This document shows, piece by piece, positions 12,279 through 25,654 of a stretch of DNA of 64,000 nucleotides (the stretch's first letter is position 1; each line of letters starts with the position of its first letter). The notes below the pieces were generated by a model. The model saw only the letters and a list, made by a program, of their open reading frames with translations, was not told where the DNA came from and did not search any database. The stretch lies in contig NZ_JAUCGQ010000004.1 in assembly GCF_030362835.1 (NCBI RefSeq), positions 1 through 64,000 on the forward strand. The letters are read 5' to 3'. The position numbers were made by a program, and so were the translations under genes. Source of the stretch: Cellulomonas alba (GTDB lineage: Bacteria > Actinomycetota > Actinomycetes > Actinomycetales > Cellulomonadaceae).

Positions 12279-13061
12279 GTGAGGATCGTGGTGTGCGTGA
12301 AGCACGTGCCGGACATCCAGTCGGAGCGGGCCCTCGGGCCGGACCACCGCGTCGTGCGCGACGGCGGGGACGGCACGCTCAACGAGCTCGACGAGAACGC
12401 GCTCGAGGCGGCGCTGACGCTCGTCGAGGCCGCGGGCGAGGGCTCGGTGACGGCCCTGACGGTGGGCCCCGACGACGCGGTCGACGCGGTCCGCAAGGGC
12501 CTGCAGATGGGCGCGGACGAGGCGGTCCACGTGGTCGACGACGCGATCGCCGGGTCGGACGCGATCGGCACCGCGCGTGTGCTCGCGGCCGCGATCCGCC
12601 ACCTCGGCGGCGCCGACCTGGTCGTGACGGGCATGGCGGGTCTCGACGGGCTGACCTCGCTGCTGCCGACCGCGCTCGCCGAGCTGCTCGACGCCGCCGC
12701 GCTGCCGCTGGCCGCGGAGGTGACCGTCGACGGCGCGACCGTGCGCGTGCGTCGCAACCTCGACCACGCGACCGAGGTGCTCGAGGCCGAGCTGCCTGCG
12801 GTCGTGTCGGTGACGGACCAGGCCAACGAGCCGCGTTACCCCAACTTCAAGGGGATCATGGCGGCCAAGAAGAAGCCGGTGACCACCCTGACGCTCGCGG
12901 ACCTGGGCCTCGACGCGGCCGAGGTCGGCGCCGCGGGTTCCCGGACCGAGGTGCTCGACGCCGCCGCCCGGCCCGCCCGCGACGACCGCGTGCTCATCAA
13001 CGACACGGGTGACGCGGGCGTGCGGCTCGCGGCGTTCCTTCTCGACAACCAGCTCGTCTGA
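12279..13061 (+). CDS. etfB: Electron transfer flavoprotein beta subunit
   Basis: 260 residues, full length for EtfB (FixA). The N-terminus RIVVCVKHVPD and the later TGMAGLDGLTSLLP and ANEPRYPNFKGIMAAKKKP segments are characteristic of the beta subunit. It forms a heterodimer with EtfA, accepting electrons from acyl-CoA and related dehydrogenases and passing them to ETF:quinone oxidoreductase. The GTG at 12279 is chosen because the conserved N-terminus starts there; upstream sequence in frame is an antisense shadow of glgX. etfA follows after 17 bases. Confidence 0.95.
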   Translation: MRIVVCVKHVPDIQSERALGPDHRVVRDGGDGTLNELDENALEAALTLVEAAGEGSVTALTVGPDDAVDAVRKGLQMGADEAVHVVDDAIAGSDAIGTARVLAAAIRHLGGADLVVTGMAGLDGLTSLLPTALAELLDAAALPLAAEVTVDGATVRVRRNLDHATEVLEAELPAVVSVTDQANEPRYPNFKGIMAAKKKPVTTLTLADLGLDAAEVGAAGSRTEVLDAAARPARDDRVLINDTGDAGVRLAAFLLDNQLV

Positions 13062-13078
13062 TCCCGGAAGGCCGACCC

Positions 13079-14053
13079 GTGAGCGTCCTCGTCCTGCTCG
13101 ACCACACGCCCGACGGCGCGCTGCGCGCCCCGGTCCGGGAGCTCCTCACGCTCGCGCGCGACATCGCGGGCGCCGACGTCCACGCCGCGTGGCCCGCGAG
13201 CGGCGCCGAGCCGACGGAGGAGACCGTCGCCGAGCTCGGCGCGATGGGCGTCGGGCACGTGCACCGGCTCGTCGCCGACGCCGACCTGCGCCTCTCGGCC
13301 GTCGTCGCGACGGGGCTGGCGTCGCTCGTCGGCGCGATCGGCGCCGACCTGGTGCTGGCGCTGTCGACGTTCGAGAACAAGGAGGTCGCCGCGCGGCTCG
13401 CGGTGGCGACCGGCGCGGGCGTCGTCACGGACGCCGACGCCCTGACCGTCGAGGACGGCCGCTACGTCGCGGGCAAGACGGTGTTCGCCGGGACCTGGAC
13501 GACGCGCTGCGCCGTCACGACGCCGCTCGCGATCGTGCTGGTCAAGGCGAACTCGGTGGTCGCGTACCCGGCCGAGGACGCGGTACCCGTCGCGATCGAC
13601 GACCACGCGTTCCAGGCCGACGACGCCGCGCGCCGCGTGCGGCTCGTCGAGCGCACCGAGCGCCCTGCGAGCGGGCGGCCCGACCTCGCGAGCGCGCACG
13701 TCGTCGTCGCCGGCGGCCGCGGCACCGAGGGCGACTTCTCGGCGGTCGAGGAGCTGGCCGACGTGCTGGGAGCCGCCGTGGGCGCGACCCGCGTCGCCAC
13801 CGACGAGGGCTGGATCGGCCACGACGCGCAGATCGGCCAGACGGGCGTCACGATCTCGCCGCGCCTGTACATCGGTGCCGGCATCTCCGGTGCGGTCCAC
13901 CACCGCGGCGGCATGCAGGCGTCCGGCACGATCGTGGCGATCAACTCGGACCCCGACGCGCCGATCTTCGAGATCGCCGACTTCGGCGTGGTGGGCGACC
14001 TGTTCCAGGTGCTGCCGCAGGCCGCCGCGGAGCTGCGGGCGCGCAAGGGCTGA
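13079..14053 (+). CDS. etfA: Electron transfer flavoprotein alpha subunit
   Basis: 324 residues, normal EtfA (FixB) length. The C-terminal FAD domain (about 200-315) shows GRGTEGDF, ATDEGWIGHDAQIGQTG and GISGAVHH, all hallmark FAD and AMP contacts. GTG start with GGAAGG eight bases upstream. Partner of the preceding etfB; the two are certainly cotranscribed. No dedicated dehydrogenase or ETF-QO gene sits next to them here. Confidence 0.96.
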   Translation: MSVLVLLDHTPDGALRAPVRELLTLARDIAGADVHAAWPASGAEPTEETVAELGAMGVGHVHRLVADADLRLSAVVATGLASLVGAIGADLVLALSTFENKEVAARLAVATGAGVVTDADALTVEDGRYVAGKTVFAGTWTTRCAVTTPLAIVLVKANSVVAYPAEDAVPVAIDDHAFQADDAARRVRLVERTERPASGRPDLASAHVVVAGGRGTEGDFSAVEELADVLGAAVGATRVATDEGWIGHDAQIGQTGVTISPRLYIGAGISGAVHHRGGMQASGTIVAINSDPDAPIFEIADFGVVGDLFQVLPQAAAELRARKG

Positions 14054-14095
14054 GCACCCGGGCGTCCGCGGTCAGCGGGGGTCAGCGGGGCTGTG

Positions 14096-15631
14096 TCACG
14101 GCCGCGGCGTGGCGGCGTCGTCCGCGTCGCGGTCGCCGTCCGACGCGCGCACCGCGGCCGAGGTCGGAGCGCTCGGGTCGACGAAGACCTCGACGCCGCG
14201 CGTGTCGACCGCCAGCCGGCGGCCCTCCATGATCGCCGTGATCGTCGAGCCGGAGAACCCGTCGCCCGGGCCCCCGCGCGCGATGATCGTCGCGACGCCC
14301 GCCGCGAAGTAGCTCGTCGCCTTCTTCTGGAACGCGACGTTCTCCCACCGCTCGACGGGCGCGCCGCCCGCCGTCCGGTCGCCCTCGTCGAAGGACTGGC
14401 CCGACAGGTCGACGGGGAGCTCGCAGCCCTCGTCGAGGTCGCGCGACAGGACGCCCGCGAGCGCGAGCGCACCGGGCGAGTCGGCCTGGACGCACCCCTC
14501 CGCGGGCAGCGCGGCACTCACCTGGGCGAGCGGGAACGGACGGGTCGGTGGCTGGCTCGCGACAGCTCCGGCGGCCACGACGAGCACCGCGCACGTCGCG
14601 ACCGCCACGGGCGCCCGGACCTCCGCGCGGACCGTCGACACCCCGGCCGCGACGACGAGCACGACGGCCGCCGTCGCGAACGCCGCGTAGTGCTGCAGGA
14701 ACGAGGGCGACGCGAGCAGCACCGCGACCTGCACGCCCAGCAGCACGACCCAGAACCGGCCGCGACGCCGGCGCCAGGCCGCGACCGCCGCCGCGACGAC
14801 GGCCGCGAGCACGAGGGCCAGCACCGGGCCGCGCGGCCCCGGCAGGGGCGAGGTGTCGAGACCGAGCACGTGGACCATGCGCCAGCCGAGGCCCTCGACG
14901 TACCGCGGCCGCGAGAGCTGGTCGCGCAGCACGAGGCGGAACATGCGGTCGGGTGCGGCCAGGGCGAACGGCCCGGCCACGAGGAGGGCGGCGCCGGCCG
15001 CACCGCCGGACACGCGCGCGGCGACCCGCGGTCCGCGCGACCACGCCTGCCACGCGACCACCACCACGAGCGGCACGACGCCCCAGATCTTGACGAGGCT
15101 GCCCAGCCCGAGCACCGCTCCGCCGAGCCACAGCAGCGACGCACGGTCCTGCTCGCGCGCCTTGACGAGCAGCAGCACGCCGCCGAGCAGCGTCAGCGTG
15201 CCCCACGGCTCGAGGAGCGTGGTGCGCTCGGCGTACGCGGCGCTCGACGCGAGGGCGTACAGCACGCCGCCGACGACCGACGCCGCGACGCCCCACCGGC
15301 GCGCGAGCCGCATGACGAGGAGCGCGTTGACCGCGCCGACCAGGATGACGCCGATCCGCGCGGCGACGAACCCGTCGGCGTCACCGAAGAGCCGTCCGAC
15401 CACAGCGAACGGCGAGAGCGCGAGCACGACGCCCGGCGGGTGCACCAGCGTGAAGTCGCGGTAGGGCATCCGGCCGTGCACGAACGCCGCGGCGGCGGAG
15501 TAGTACACGCCGTCGTCGTACCCGTGCAGCGCGCGCACGCCGACCCAGCCGCCCACCAGCCGCCACCTGACGGCGACGGCGAGCAGCGCGACGAGCACGG
15601 GCGCGCCACGCCCACGGATGAATGCCCCCAC
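14096..15631 (-). CDS. Multi-pass GT-C type glycosyltransferase-like membrane protein
   Basis: About 511 residues with some 10 hydrophobic segments in the first 380 residues and a soluble C-terminal part of about 130 residues. The first periplasmic-side loop carries HGYDDGVYY and then FTLVHPPGVV, the acidic pair and HPPG seen in polyprenyl-phosphate-dependent GT-C enzymes (PMT/ArnT/GT39-like). A role in decorating cell-wall polymer or protein is inferred; donor and acceptor are unknown. Start at GTG 15631 puts the first hydrophobic segment near residue 10; no strong ribosome binding site. It lies 29 bases behind the phosphotransferase gene on the same strand, so the two may be cotranscribed. 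Convergent with etfA. Confidence 0.7.
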   Translation of the reverse strand: MGAFIRGRGAPVLVALLAVAVRWRLVGGWVGVRALHGYDDGVYYSAAAAFVHGRMPYRDFTLVHPPGVVLALSPFAVVGRLFGDADGFVAARIGVILVGAVNALLVMRLARRWGVAASVVGGVLYALASSAAYAERTTLLEPWGTLTLLGGVLLLVKAREQDRASLLWLGGAVLGLGSLVKIWGVVPLVVVVAWQAWSRGPRVAARVSGGAAGAALLVAGPFALAAPDRMFRLVLRDQLSRPRYVEGLGWRMVHVLGLDTSPLPGPRGPVLALVLAAVVAAAVAAWRRRRGRFWVVLLGVQVAVLLASPSFLQHYAAFATAAVVLVVAAGVSTVRAEVRAPVAVATCAVLVVAAGAVASQPPTRPFPLAQVSAALPAEGCVQADSPGALALAGVLSRDLDEGCELPVDLSGQSFDEGDRTAGGAPVERWENVAFQKKATSYFAAGVATIIARGGPGDGFSGSTITAIMEGRRLAVDTRGVEVFVDPSAPTSAAVRASDGDRDADDAATPRP

Positions 15632-15660
15632 GGGACAAGCGTAACCAGCGCGCGCGCAGG

Positions 15661-16650
15661 TCAGGCGAGGTCGCGGAGCCACCTCAGGGTCGCCACGGCC
15701 TGGGCGGCCTGGAAGCTGCGCAGGTTCGGGATGCCGCGCGGGGCCGGCTGCTGCGAGCTCCACGCGAAGTAGCCCGCGAGGCCGGCGAGCCCGGCCAGCA
15801 GGTCGGCCTCCGGCACGTCGCGCGAGATGCTCTGCGCGGCGAACAGCGTGGCCGGGTCGCCGCCGCCCTGGAGCGCGACGCTCGGCAGCATGAACGCGAG
15901 GTCGAGCCAGGGCGCGCCGACGCCGGCGTGCGGCCAGTCGATGAGCCACACGCGACGCTCGTCGGGGTCGACCAGCACGTTGTCGGCGCGCAGGTCGCCG
16001 TGCACGAGCACGTCACCGTCCAGGACGCGCGGCGCGTCGGACTCCCAGGCGAGCAGGTCGTCGAGCCGGTCGTCGGCCCACGCGCCGAGGCTGCCGCCCA
16101 GGCTCGCGAGCCGGTGCCGATCGGCGACCTCGAGCGCCGCGAGCCGGGCCCAGCCGGTGAACTCGTCGGCGAGGAGGTCCGCGGTCCGCGGAAGGGCGTG
16201 GCCGTCCGCCAGGGGCGCGGTCGCCACGGTGGCCACCGCGTCGAGCACGGCCTCGAGCACCTGGGGGCGCCACGGCAGCTCGGGGGAGCGGCCGTGCGCG
16301 ACCTCGAAGCCGAGCAGCACCCAGTCGCCGTCGTCGGACCACCAGAGCAGGCGCGGCGCGCTGACCTGGGGCGGGAGCGCCGCCGCCACGCGGATCTCGG
16401 CGCGCGCGAGCTCGGGCGACACGGAATTCTGCTCGGCGGAGACGGCCTTGACGAAGACCCCGCGCCCGTCGGCGAGCTCGAGGACCGCCGCGAAGCCGGG
16501 GCTGAACCCGCTCGTGGCGCTGATCTCGGCCGTGACCTGGGCGCCCGCGAGCTCGGTGATGCGGGTGCGGACGTGCCGGGGGAGGTCGCGCCAGTCGAGC
16601 CGCTGGCCGCTGAAGGCAAGCGGAAGCGCGATGACCTCGTCGGCACTCAC
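15661..16650 (-). CDS. Aminoglycoside phosphotransferase (APH) family protein
   Basis: 329 residues with the APH/choline kinase fold. The Brenner motif VHGDLRADNVL gives catalytic Asp219, and LIDWPHAG gives metal-binding Asp238. The GTG at 16650 is favoured because AGGA lies at correct spacing; GTG 16656 is two codons upstream. Substrates in this family range from small hydroxylated metabolites to antibiotics, and nothing visible fixes the substrate here; resistance should not be assumed. Transcribed away from the cysteine desulfurase gene, with the glycosyltransferase gene downstream. Confidence 0.82.
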   Translation of the reverse strand: MSADEVIALPLAFSGQRLDWRDLPRHVRTRITELAGAQVTAEISATSGFSPGFAAVLELADGRGVFVKAVSAEQNSVSPELARAEIRVAAALPPQVSAPRLLWWSDDGDWVLLGFEVAHGRSPELPWRPQVLEAVLDAVATVATAPLADGHALPRTADLLADEFTGWARLAALEVADRHRLASLGGSLGAWADDRLDDLLAWESDAPRVLDGDVLVHGDLRADNVLVDPDERRVWLIDWPHAGVGAPWLDLAFMLPSVALQGGGDPATLFAAQSISRDVPEADLLAGLAGLAGYFAWSSQQPAPRGIPNLRSFQAAQAVATLRWLRDLA

Positions 16651-16700
16651 GCGCACATCCTGCCAGCCGGGGGCGCCCGCGCGGAGCGCGTATCGGGGAC

Positions 16701-16730
16701 GATCCGGGCTGATCCGGGCTGATCCGGGCG
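16701..16730. repeat. Three tandem copies of a 10-bp unit
   Basis: GATCCGGGCT occurs twice and then GATCCGGGCG, head to tail, in the divergent intergenic region between the phosphotransferase gene and the cysteine desulfurase gene. Could be a protein-binding array or simple slippage; nothing more can be said. Confidence 0.6.
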
Positions 16731-16797
16731 ACATGAGGCGGAGGTCACGTGCGTGATCGGCGCCCGACGCCGGGCCGGGACAGGGCGACGACGTTCG

Positions 16798-16809
16798 TAG
16801 ACTGCTGCG
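16798..16809 (+). promoter_or_regulatory. -10 box of the cysteine desulfurase operon, leaderless arrangement
   Basis: TAGACT at 16798-16803 ends 6 bases before the GTG start. This is the expected position for a leaderless transcript beginning at the start codon. Confidence 0.6.
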
Positions 16810-18015
16810 GTGACCGCGTACCTCGACCATGCGGCGACCACGCCCATGCTCCCCGGTGCGGTGCGCGTGCTCACCGAGCAGCTCAGCCGCACCGGCAACC
16901 CGTCGTCGCTGCACGCCGCGGGGCGGGCCGCGCGACGCGTGGTCGAGGAGTCCCGTGAGCGGCTCGCCGCGTCGCTCGGCGCCCGGCCGAGCGAGGTCGT
17001 CTGGACCGCCGGGGGCACCGAGGCCGACAACCTCGCGCTCAAGGGCCTGTTCTGGGCGCGCCGCACGCAGGACCCGGGCCGCCTGCGGGTCGTCGTCTCC
17101 GCCGTCGAGCACCATGCCGTGCTCGACCCGGCGTTCTGGCTCGCGGAGCACGCGGGCGCGGAGCTCGTGCTGCTGCCGGTCGACGGCTCCGGCGTGGTCG
17201 ACGTGGACGCGCTCCGCGACGAGCTCGCGACGAACGGCGACCGCGTGGCGCTGGTGTCGGTGATGTGGGCGAACAACGAGGTCGGCACGCTCCAGCCGCT
17301 CGACGACGTCGTCGGCCTCGCGCGCCGGTACGGCGTGCCCGTGCACGCGGACGCGGTGCAGGCCGTCGGCCAGGTGCCTGTCGACTTCGCACGGTCCGGC
17401 CTGGACGCGCTGACGGTCTCCGGGCACAAGCTCGGCGGCCCCGGCAACGTCGGCGCGCTGCTCGCGCGGCGCGGCCTCGAGCTCACGCCCGTGCTGCACG
17501 GCGGCGGCCAGGAGCGCGGCGTCCGGTCGGGCACGCTCGACGCGCCCGTGCTCGCGTCGGTCGCGGAGGCGGTCGTCGAGGCGACGGGCGCCCGTGACCG
17601 GACAGCCGCGCGGGTCGCCGCGCTGCGCGACGACCTCGTCACGCGCGTGCGCGCCGCCGTGCCCGACGCGGTGCTGCGCGGGCCGGCCGACGCCTCGACC
17701 GGGGGTGCGGCCGACGCGGCGCACCGCCTGCCGAACAACGCGCACTTCACGTTCCCCGGCTGCGAGGGCGACTCGCTGCTCTACCTGCTCGACTCCGCGG
17801 GCGTCGAGGCGTCCACCGGGTCGGCCTGCCAGGCGGGCGTGCCGCGGCCGAGCCACGTGCTGCTCGCGATGGGCGTCGACGAGGTCGACGCGCGCGGTGC
17901 GCTCCGCTTCTCGCTCGGTCACACGTCGAGCGCCGCCGACGTGGACGCGCTCGTCGAGGCGCTGCCGGGCGTCGTCGAGCGCGCGCGGGCCGCCGGCCTG
18001 GCGGTGGTGCGCTGA
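16810..18015 (+). CDS. iscS: Cysteine desulfurase (IscS/NifS type)
   Basis: PLP enzyme that removes sulfur from cysteine as enzyme persulfide. 401 residues. PLP lysine is Lys207 in [11 protein letters not shown], the cofactor-stacking His is in EHHAVL, and the active cysteine is Cys340 in TGSACQAG. The next gene is mnmA, overlapping by one base (TGATG), so the natural role is to feed sulfur to tRNA 2-thiouridylation, as in the conserved actinobacterial iscS-mnmA pair. Whether it also supplies Fe-S assembly cannot be told. GTG start with a -10 box 6 bases upstream and no ribosome binding site. Confidence 0.94.
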   Translation: MTAYLDHAATTPMLPGAVRVLTEQLSRTGNPSSLHAAGRAARRVVEESRERLAASLGARPSEVVWTAGGTEADNLALKGLFWARRTQDPGRLRVVVSAVEHHAVLDPAFWLAEHAGAELVLLPVDGSGVVDVDALRDELATNGDRVALVSVMWANNEVGTLQPLDDVVGLARRYGVPVHADAVQAVGQVPVDFARSGLDALTVSGHKLGGPGNVGALLARRGLELTPVLHGGGQERGVRSGTLDAPVLASVAEAVVEATGARDRTAARVAALRDDLVTRVRAAVPDAVLRGPADASTGGAADAAHRLPNNAHFTFPGCEGDSLLYLLDSAGVEASTGSACQAGVPRPSHVLLAMGVDEVDARGALRFSLGHTSSAADVDALVEALPGVVERARAAGLAVVR

Positions 18016-19112
18016 TGCGCGTGCTCGCGGCGCTGTCCGGCGGGGTCGACTCGGCCGTCGCGGCCGCGCGCGCGGTCGACGCGGGCCACGACGTGGTCGG
18101 CGTCCACATGGCGCTGTCCCGCACGCGCGACCAGTTCCGGACCGGCTCGCGCGGGTGCTGCTCGATCGAGGACGCGGGGGACGCGCGCCGTGCCGCCGAC
18201 GTGCTCGGCATCCCGTACTACGTGTGGGACCTGTCGGAGCGGTTCGAGGAGACGGTGGTCGCCGACTTCCTCGCGGAGTACGAGGCGGGCCGGACGCCGA
18301 ACCCGTGCGTCCGCTGCAACGAGCACATCAAGTTCGCGGCGCTGCTCGACAAGGCGGTGGCGCTCGGCTTCGACGCGGTCTGCACCGGTCACTACGCGCG
18401 GATCGAGACGGCCGCCGACGGGTCGCGCGAGCTGCACCGCGCGCGGGACGCCGCCAAGGACCAGTCGTACGTGCTCGCCGTGATGGGGCCCGAGCGGCTC
18501 GCGCGGTCGATGTTCCCGCTCGGCGACGTCGCGTCGAAGTCGCAGACGCGAGCCGAGGCAGCGGCGCGCGGCCTGTCGATCTCGGCCAAGCCGGACTCGT
18601 ACGACATCTGCTTCGTCGCCGACGGCGACACGCCGGGCTTCCTGCGCGACCGGCTCGGCTCCCGGCCGGGCGACGTCGTGGACACCGACGGCACGGTGGT
18701 CGGCACGCACGACGGCGCGTACGCGTACACGGTGGGGCAGCGGCGCGGGCTCGCGCTCGGACGGCCCGCCGCCGACGGGAAGCCCCGGTACGTGCTGGCG
18801 ATCGAGCCGGTGAGCAACCGTGTGGTCGTCGGCCCGGCGGACGAGCTCGCGGTCGACGAGCTGCTCGGCGGCGACGTCGTCTGGTTCGGCGCGCCGCCCG
18901 CGGGCGAGGTGGCGTGCGAGGTGCAGGTCCGCGCCCACGGCGCGCCGGCCGCGGCCCGCGCCCGCGTCGAGGACGGCGCCGTCGTGGCCCGGGTCGACGG
19001 CGGGTTGCGGGGCGTCGCGGCGGGCCAGTCGCTCGTCCTGTACGCCGGCACTCGCGTGCTCGGGCAGGCGACGGTGACGGGCACGCGCCGGCTCTCGGGC
19101 GTCGCGTCGTGA
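18015..19112 (+). CDS. mnmA: tRNA-specific 2-thiouridylase MnmA
   Basis: Makes 2-thiouridine at position 34 of Lys, Glu and Gln tRNAs. 365 residues with the ATP pyrophosphatase P-loop [10 protein letters not shown] at the N-terminus, nucleophile Cys98 in [12 protein letters not shown] and the persulfide Cys199 in [10 protein letters not shown]. The ATG shares one base with the stop of the cysteine desulfurase gene, fitting direct sulfur relay from that enzyme. Its own stop overlaps the next start (GTGA). Confidence 0.97.
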   Translation: MRVLAALSGGVDSAVAAARAVDAGHDVVGVHMALSRTRDQFRTGSRGCCSIEDAGDARRAADVLGIPYYVWDLSERFEETVVADFLAEYEAGRTPNPCVRCNEHIKFAALLDKAVALGFDAVCTGHYARIETAADGSRELHRARDAAKDQSYVLAVMGPERLARSMFPLGDVASKSQTRAEAAARGLSISAKPDSYDICFVADGDTPGFLRDRLGSRPGDVVDTDGTVVGTHDGAYAYTVGQRRGLALGRPAADGKPRYVLAIEPVSNRVVVGPADELAVDELLGGDVVWFGAPPAGEVACEVQVRAHGAPAAARARVEDGAVVARVDGGLRGVAAGQSLVLYAGTRVLGQATVTGTRRLSGVAS

Positions 19113-20158
19113 CGGACGCTGCGGACGACCGGCGGTCGCGCGTGCCCGCGGTCACCGGCGCCGGTGGGTGGCCCGGGCTCGACGCGCTCGAGGCAGCGAG
19201 CGTCGTCGTGGGCGACCTCACGAGCATGCCGTCCGAGGTCGACGGGCTGCCGTTCGCGCCGCTCCTGCCGGCGCGCGGGCCGTGGGGCGACCGGCTGGGC
19301 CGGACCGTCGCGCGGCTCGAGGAGCTGCCCGCCGAGCTGGGCCCGCACGGCTGGAGGCTCGCGGACCGGCCCGGCGGCGACCTGGCGCGCGCCCGCGCGT
19401 ACGGCCGCGAGGACCTGGACGCGCTCGCGGTCGCGGCCCACGGGTACGACGGACCGCTCGTGCTCAGCGCGCTCGGGCCGGTGAGCCTGGCAGCGTCGGT
19501 GTACCTCGCGCGGGGTGACCGCGCGCTCGGCGACGCGGGTGCGGTCCGCGAGCTGGCGGCGTCGCTCGCCGCCGGGCTCGTCGAGGAGCTGGCTGCGGTA
19601 CGCCGGGCCGTGCCCGGCGCCCGGCCGACGGTGCTGCTGCACGAGCCGCTGCTCGCACCCGCGGTGGCCGGCATGCTGCCGTCGTTCTCCGGGTACGCGC
19701 GGCTTCGTTCGGTGCCCGCGCCGGTCGCGGCGGAGCGGATCTCGGCCGTGGCCACCGCGGTGCGCGGCGCGGGTGCGCGGGTCGTCGCGCACGGCGGGGC
19801 GTCGTGGGCGTCGCTCGCGGCGCTGCGCGACGCGCACCTGGACGGCGTCGCGCTCGAGACCGCCGGGCTGGGCGAGCAGGGTTGGGAACGCGTGGCCGAG
19901 GCGGTCGAGGGCGGGCACGCGTTCTGGGCGCAGCTGCCGCCGCAGGCGTCGTCGCAGTGCGCGGGACCCGACGTCGTCGGCCAGGCGGACGCGCTGACGC
20001 GACCCTGGCGCTCGGTCGGGCTACCCGTGGCAGGGCTGAACGACGTCGTGCTCGTCGCGGGCGACCCGCCGGCGGGCTCCGGGCCGGACGGCGCCCGGGC
20101 CGCGCTCGCGGGGCTCGTGCGGGCCGCGCAGGTCGTGGCCGAGCGGGCGGCGCAGTGA
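19109..20158 (+). CDS. Cobalamin-independent methionine synthase-like protein (MetE C-terminal-like)
   Basis: 349 residues, related to the UROD/MetE-like superfamily barrel and about half the size of a full Met[18 protein letters not shown] at the N-terminus and the VAHGGAS and [14 protein letters not shown] parts are visible, but I do not see a clear His-Cys-Cys zinc site. The same kind of gene lies between mnmA and ligA in Mycobacterium and other Actinobacteria, so the position is conserved. True methionine synthase activity is doubtful; a role in tRNA or methyl/sulfur chemistry is only suggested by the neighbours. GTG start overlaps the mnmA stop. Confidence 0.72.
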   Translation: MTDAADDRRSRVPAVTGAGGWPGLDALEAASVVVGDLTSMPSEVDGLPFAPLLPARGPWGDRLGRTVARLEELPAELGPHGWRLADRPGGDLARARAYGREDLDALAVAAHGYDGPLVLSALGPVSLAASVYLARGDRALGDAGAVRELAASLAAGLVEELAAVRRAVPGARPTVLLHEPLLAPAVAGMLPSFSGYARLRSVPAPVAAERISAVATAVRGAGARVVAHGGASWASLAALRDAHLDGVALETAGLGEQGWERVAEAVEGGHAFWAQLPPQASSQCAGPDVVGQADALTRPWRSVGLPVAGLNDVVLVAGDPPAGSGPDGARAALAGLVRAAQVVAERAAQ

Positions 20159-20667
20159 ACGAGGGGCAGGGCGTGGACGAGGGGCAGGGCGTGGACGAGG
20201 GGCAGGGCGTGGACGAGCGGAGGCACGTGGACGAGGTGAGCGGGGCGTCGGAGCCGGTCGGCAGCCTCGGTGCGTCGGGGGCCGGTGCGCCGAACGTGCG
20301 ACGCGCGCTCGCGCTGCTGGTGTCGTCGTTCCTGGCGCTCGTCGGGATCGTGATGGTCGCCGGGGTGTACGTCGGGCTCGTCGCGTCGACGTCGCGCGCG
20401 ACGGCGGACGCCGACGTGCCGTGCCTCGCCGCGTTCTCCGCCGGTACCGACGGCGCGCACGTGGGGTACGAGCTCGCGCCGCCGCGCGCGGTGTGCACGT
20501 GGTCGCCGTCGGGCGGGTCGCAGGAGCGGGTCGACGTGGCGCAGGGCTCCGGCGCGCTGCTCGGGGTCGGGCTCGGTCTCGCGGGCGTGGGTGTCGCGGG
20601 GGTCGTGGTCGTGCTGGTCGCCGGGCGCAGGGGCGCCGCGACGGGTTCCTCCACGTCGGCGGACTGA
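20155..20667 (+). CDS. Small two-helix membrane protein with N-terminal EGQGVD repeats
   Basis: 170 residues, family not recognised. The N-terminus has three exact repeats EGQGVD and a degenerate fourth (ERRHVD), then an acidic/Gly linker, a transmembrane segment at about 55-78, an external loop with two cysteines (DVPCLA and AVCTWSPSGG) that could form a disulfide, and a second transmembrane segment at about 140-162. The GTG start overlaps the stop of the MetE-like gene, so it is translated with that operon. ligA begins 87 bases downstream. Confidence 0.6.
   Translation: MNEGQGVDEGQGVDEGQGVDERRHVDEVSGASEPVGSLGASGAGAPNVRRALALLVSSFLALVGIVMVAGVYVGLVASTSRATADADVPCLAAFSAGTDGAHVGYELAPPRAVCTWSPSGGSQERVDVAQGSGALLGVGLGLAGVGVAGVVVVLVAGRRGAATGSSTSAD
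20161..20232 (+). repeat. 18-bp tandem repeat at the start of the membrane protein gene
   Basis: GAGGGGCAGGGCGTGGAC is present three times exactly (20161-20214) and a fourth time with four changes (20215-20232). The unit is a multiple of three, so copy changes keep the reading frame. It starts two codons after the GTG. Confidence 0.9.
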
Positions 20668-24401
<3,734 letters not shown>

Positions 24402-24443
24402 CGGCGGCCGCCCGGGCCGACATCACGCGCGCGTCGAGGCGCG

Positions 24444-25631
24444 TCAGGCGATGAGCGAGTCGATCGCAGCCGCCGACAGCACGTGGTCGGCCGCCATGGC
24501 CGAGGCGCCGAGCACGCCGGCCCGGCCCATCGTCCGCGACGCCACGATCCTCAGGTGCTGCGTGGCCAGCGGCAGCGACCGCCGGTAGACGACCTCCCGG
24601 ATGCCTGCGATGAGGTGCTCGCCCGCCTCGGCGACCTGGCCGCCGATGACGATGACCGACGGGTTGAGCATGCTCACGCACGCGGCAAGGACGCCGCCGA
24701 TCCGTCGTCCGGCCTCGCGGACGGCGCGGCTCGCCTCGAGGTCGCCCGACCGCACCAGGGCGACGACGTCGGCGCCGTCGGCCGCGTCGAGCCCGAGCGC
24801 GGCGAGGTCGGTCGCGATCGCGGGGCCGCTCGCGACGGCCTCGAGGCAGCCGGTGTTGCCGCAGCGGCAGGGCCGGTCGGAGCCGCCGGGCACCGCGATG
24901 TGGCCGACGTCGCCCGCGGAGCCCTGCGCGCCGCGCCGCAGCGAGCCGTCGGCGATGATGCCGGCGCCGATGCCGGTCGCGACCTTGACGAAGAGCAGGT
25001 GGTCGACGCTCGGCCACTGCGTGCGGTGCTCGCCGAGCGCCATGATGTTGACGTCGTTGTCGACCAGCACGGGCACGTCGAGCGCCCGCCCGAGGATGCC
25101 CGGGACGTCGGCGTCGTCCCACCCGGGCATGATCGGCGGGTTGATCGGCCGGCCGGAGGAGTGCTCGACCGGCCCGGGGAGCCCGACGCCGACGCTGGCC
25201 AGGTCGCCGACCGAGCGGCCCGCCTCGCCGATGAGACGCCGGCCCAGCTCGACGACGCGCGCCAGGACCGCCTGCGGCCCGTCGGCGATCGCGATGCCCT
25301 CGGCGTGCTCGGCCAGCACCTCGCCGGCGAGGTCGGTCACCGCGAGCCGGGCGTGCGTCGCGCCGAGGTCCACCGCGAGCACGACGCGGGCCGCCGGGTT
25401 GAACCGGAACGTCGACGGCGGCCGTCCGCCGGTCGACGAGGCCTCGCCCGACGGGCTGACCAGGCCGGACGCGAGCAGTGCGTCGATCCGGGCGGCGATG
25501 GTCGAGCGGGACTGGCCGGTGACGACGGCGAGGTCGGCGCGCGTACGGGGGCGACCGTCGCGGAGCAGCTGGAACATCTCGCCCGCCCCGGTCGGCCTCG
25601 GGGCGACCTTCAGCAGCTCGTCCATGCGCAC
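24444..25631 (-). CDS. ROK-family transcriptional repressor
   Basis: About 395 residues: an N-terminal winged helix-turn-helix (about 10-75, with TRADLAVVTGQSRSTIAARI) and a ROK sugar-kinase-like domain with LAVDLGATHARLAV and the zinc motif CRCGNTGCLE. In the ROK family such proteins are repressors that sense sugars or sugar phosphates (NagC, Mlc, XylR). GTG 25631 is chosen because GGGTGG sits 6 bases upstream; ATG 25625 and ATG 25685 are alternatives. It faces the sugar ABC transporter operon, which it very likely controls, and probably its own gene. Confidence 0.9.
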   Translation of the reverse strand: MRMDELLKVAPRPTGAGEMFQLLRDGRPRTRADLAVVTGQSRSTIAARIDALLASGLVSPSGEASSTGGRPPSTFRFNPAARVVLAVDLGATHARLAVTDLAGEVLAEHAEGIAIADGPQAVLARVVELGRRLIGEAGRSVGDLASVGVGLPGPVEHSSGRPINPPIMPGWDDADVPGILGRALDVPVLVDNDVNIMALGEHRTQWPSVDHLLFVKVATGIGAGIIADGSLRRGAQGSAGDVGHIAVPGGSDRPCRCGNTGCLEAVASGPAIATDLAALGLDAADGADVVALVRSGDLEASRAVREAGRRIGGVLAACVSMLNPSVIVIGGQVAEAGEHLIAGIREVVYRRSLPLATQHLRIVASRTMGRAGVLGASAMAADHVLSAAAIDSLIA

Positions 25632-25654
25632 AGTGAACCACCCCCGTGACCCGT

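Noticed and set aside
15661..16650. Antibiotic resistance gene (aminoglycoside phosphotransferase)
   Set aside because: Only the general kinase motifs are present. Many family members act on ordinary metabolites and nothing nearby suggests resistance or mobility.
16701..16730. CRISPR or large satellite array
   Set aside because: Only three 10-bp units without spacers. No CRISPR-like array was found anywhere in the window.
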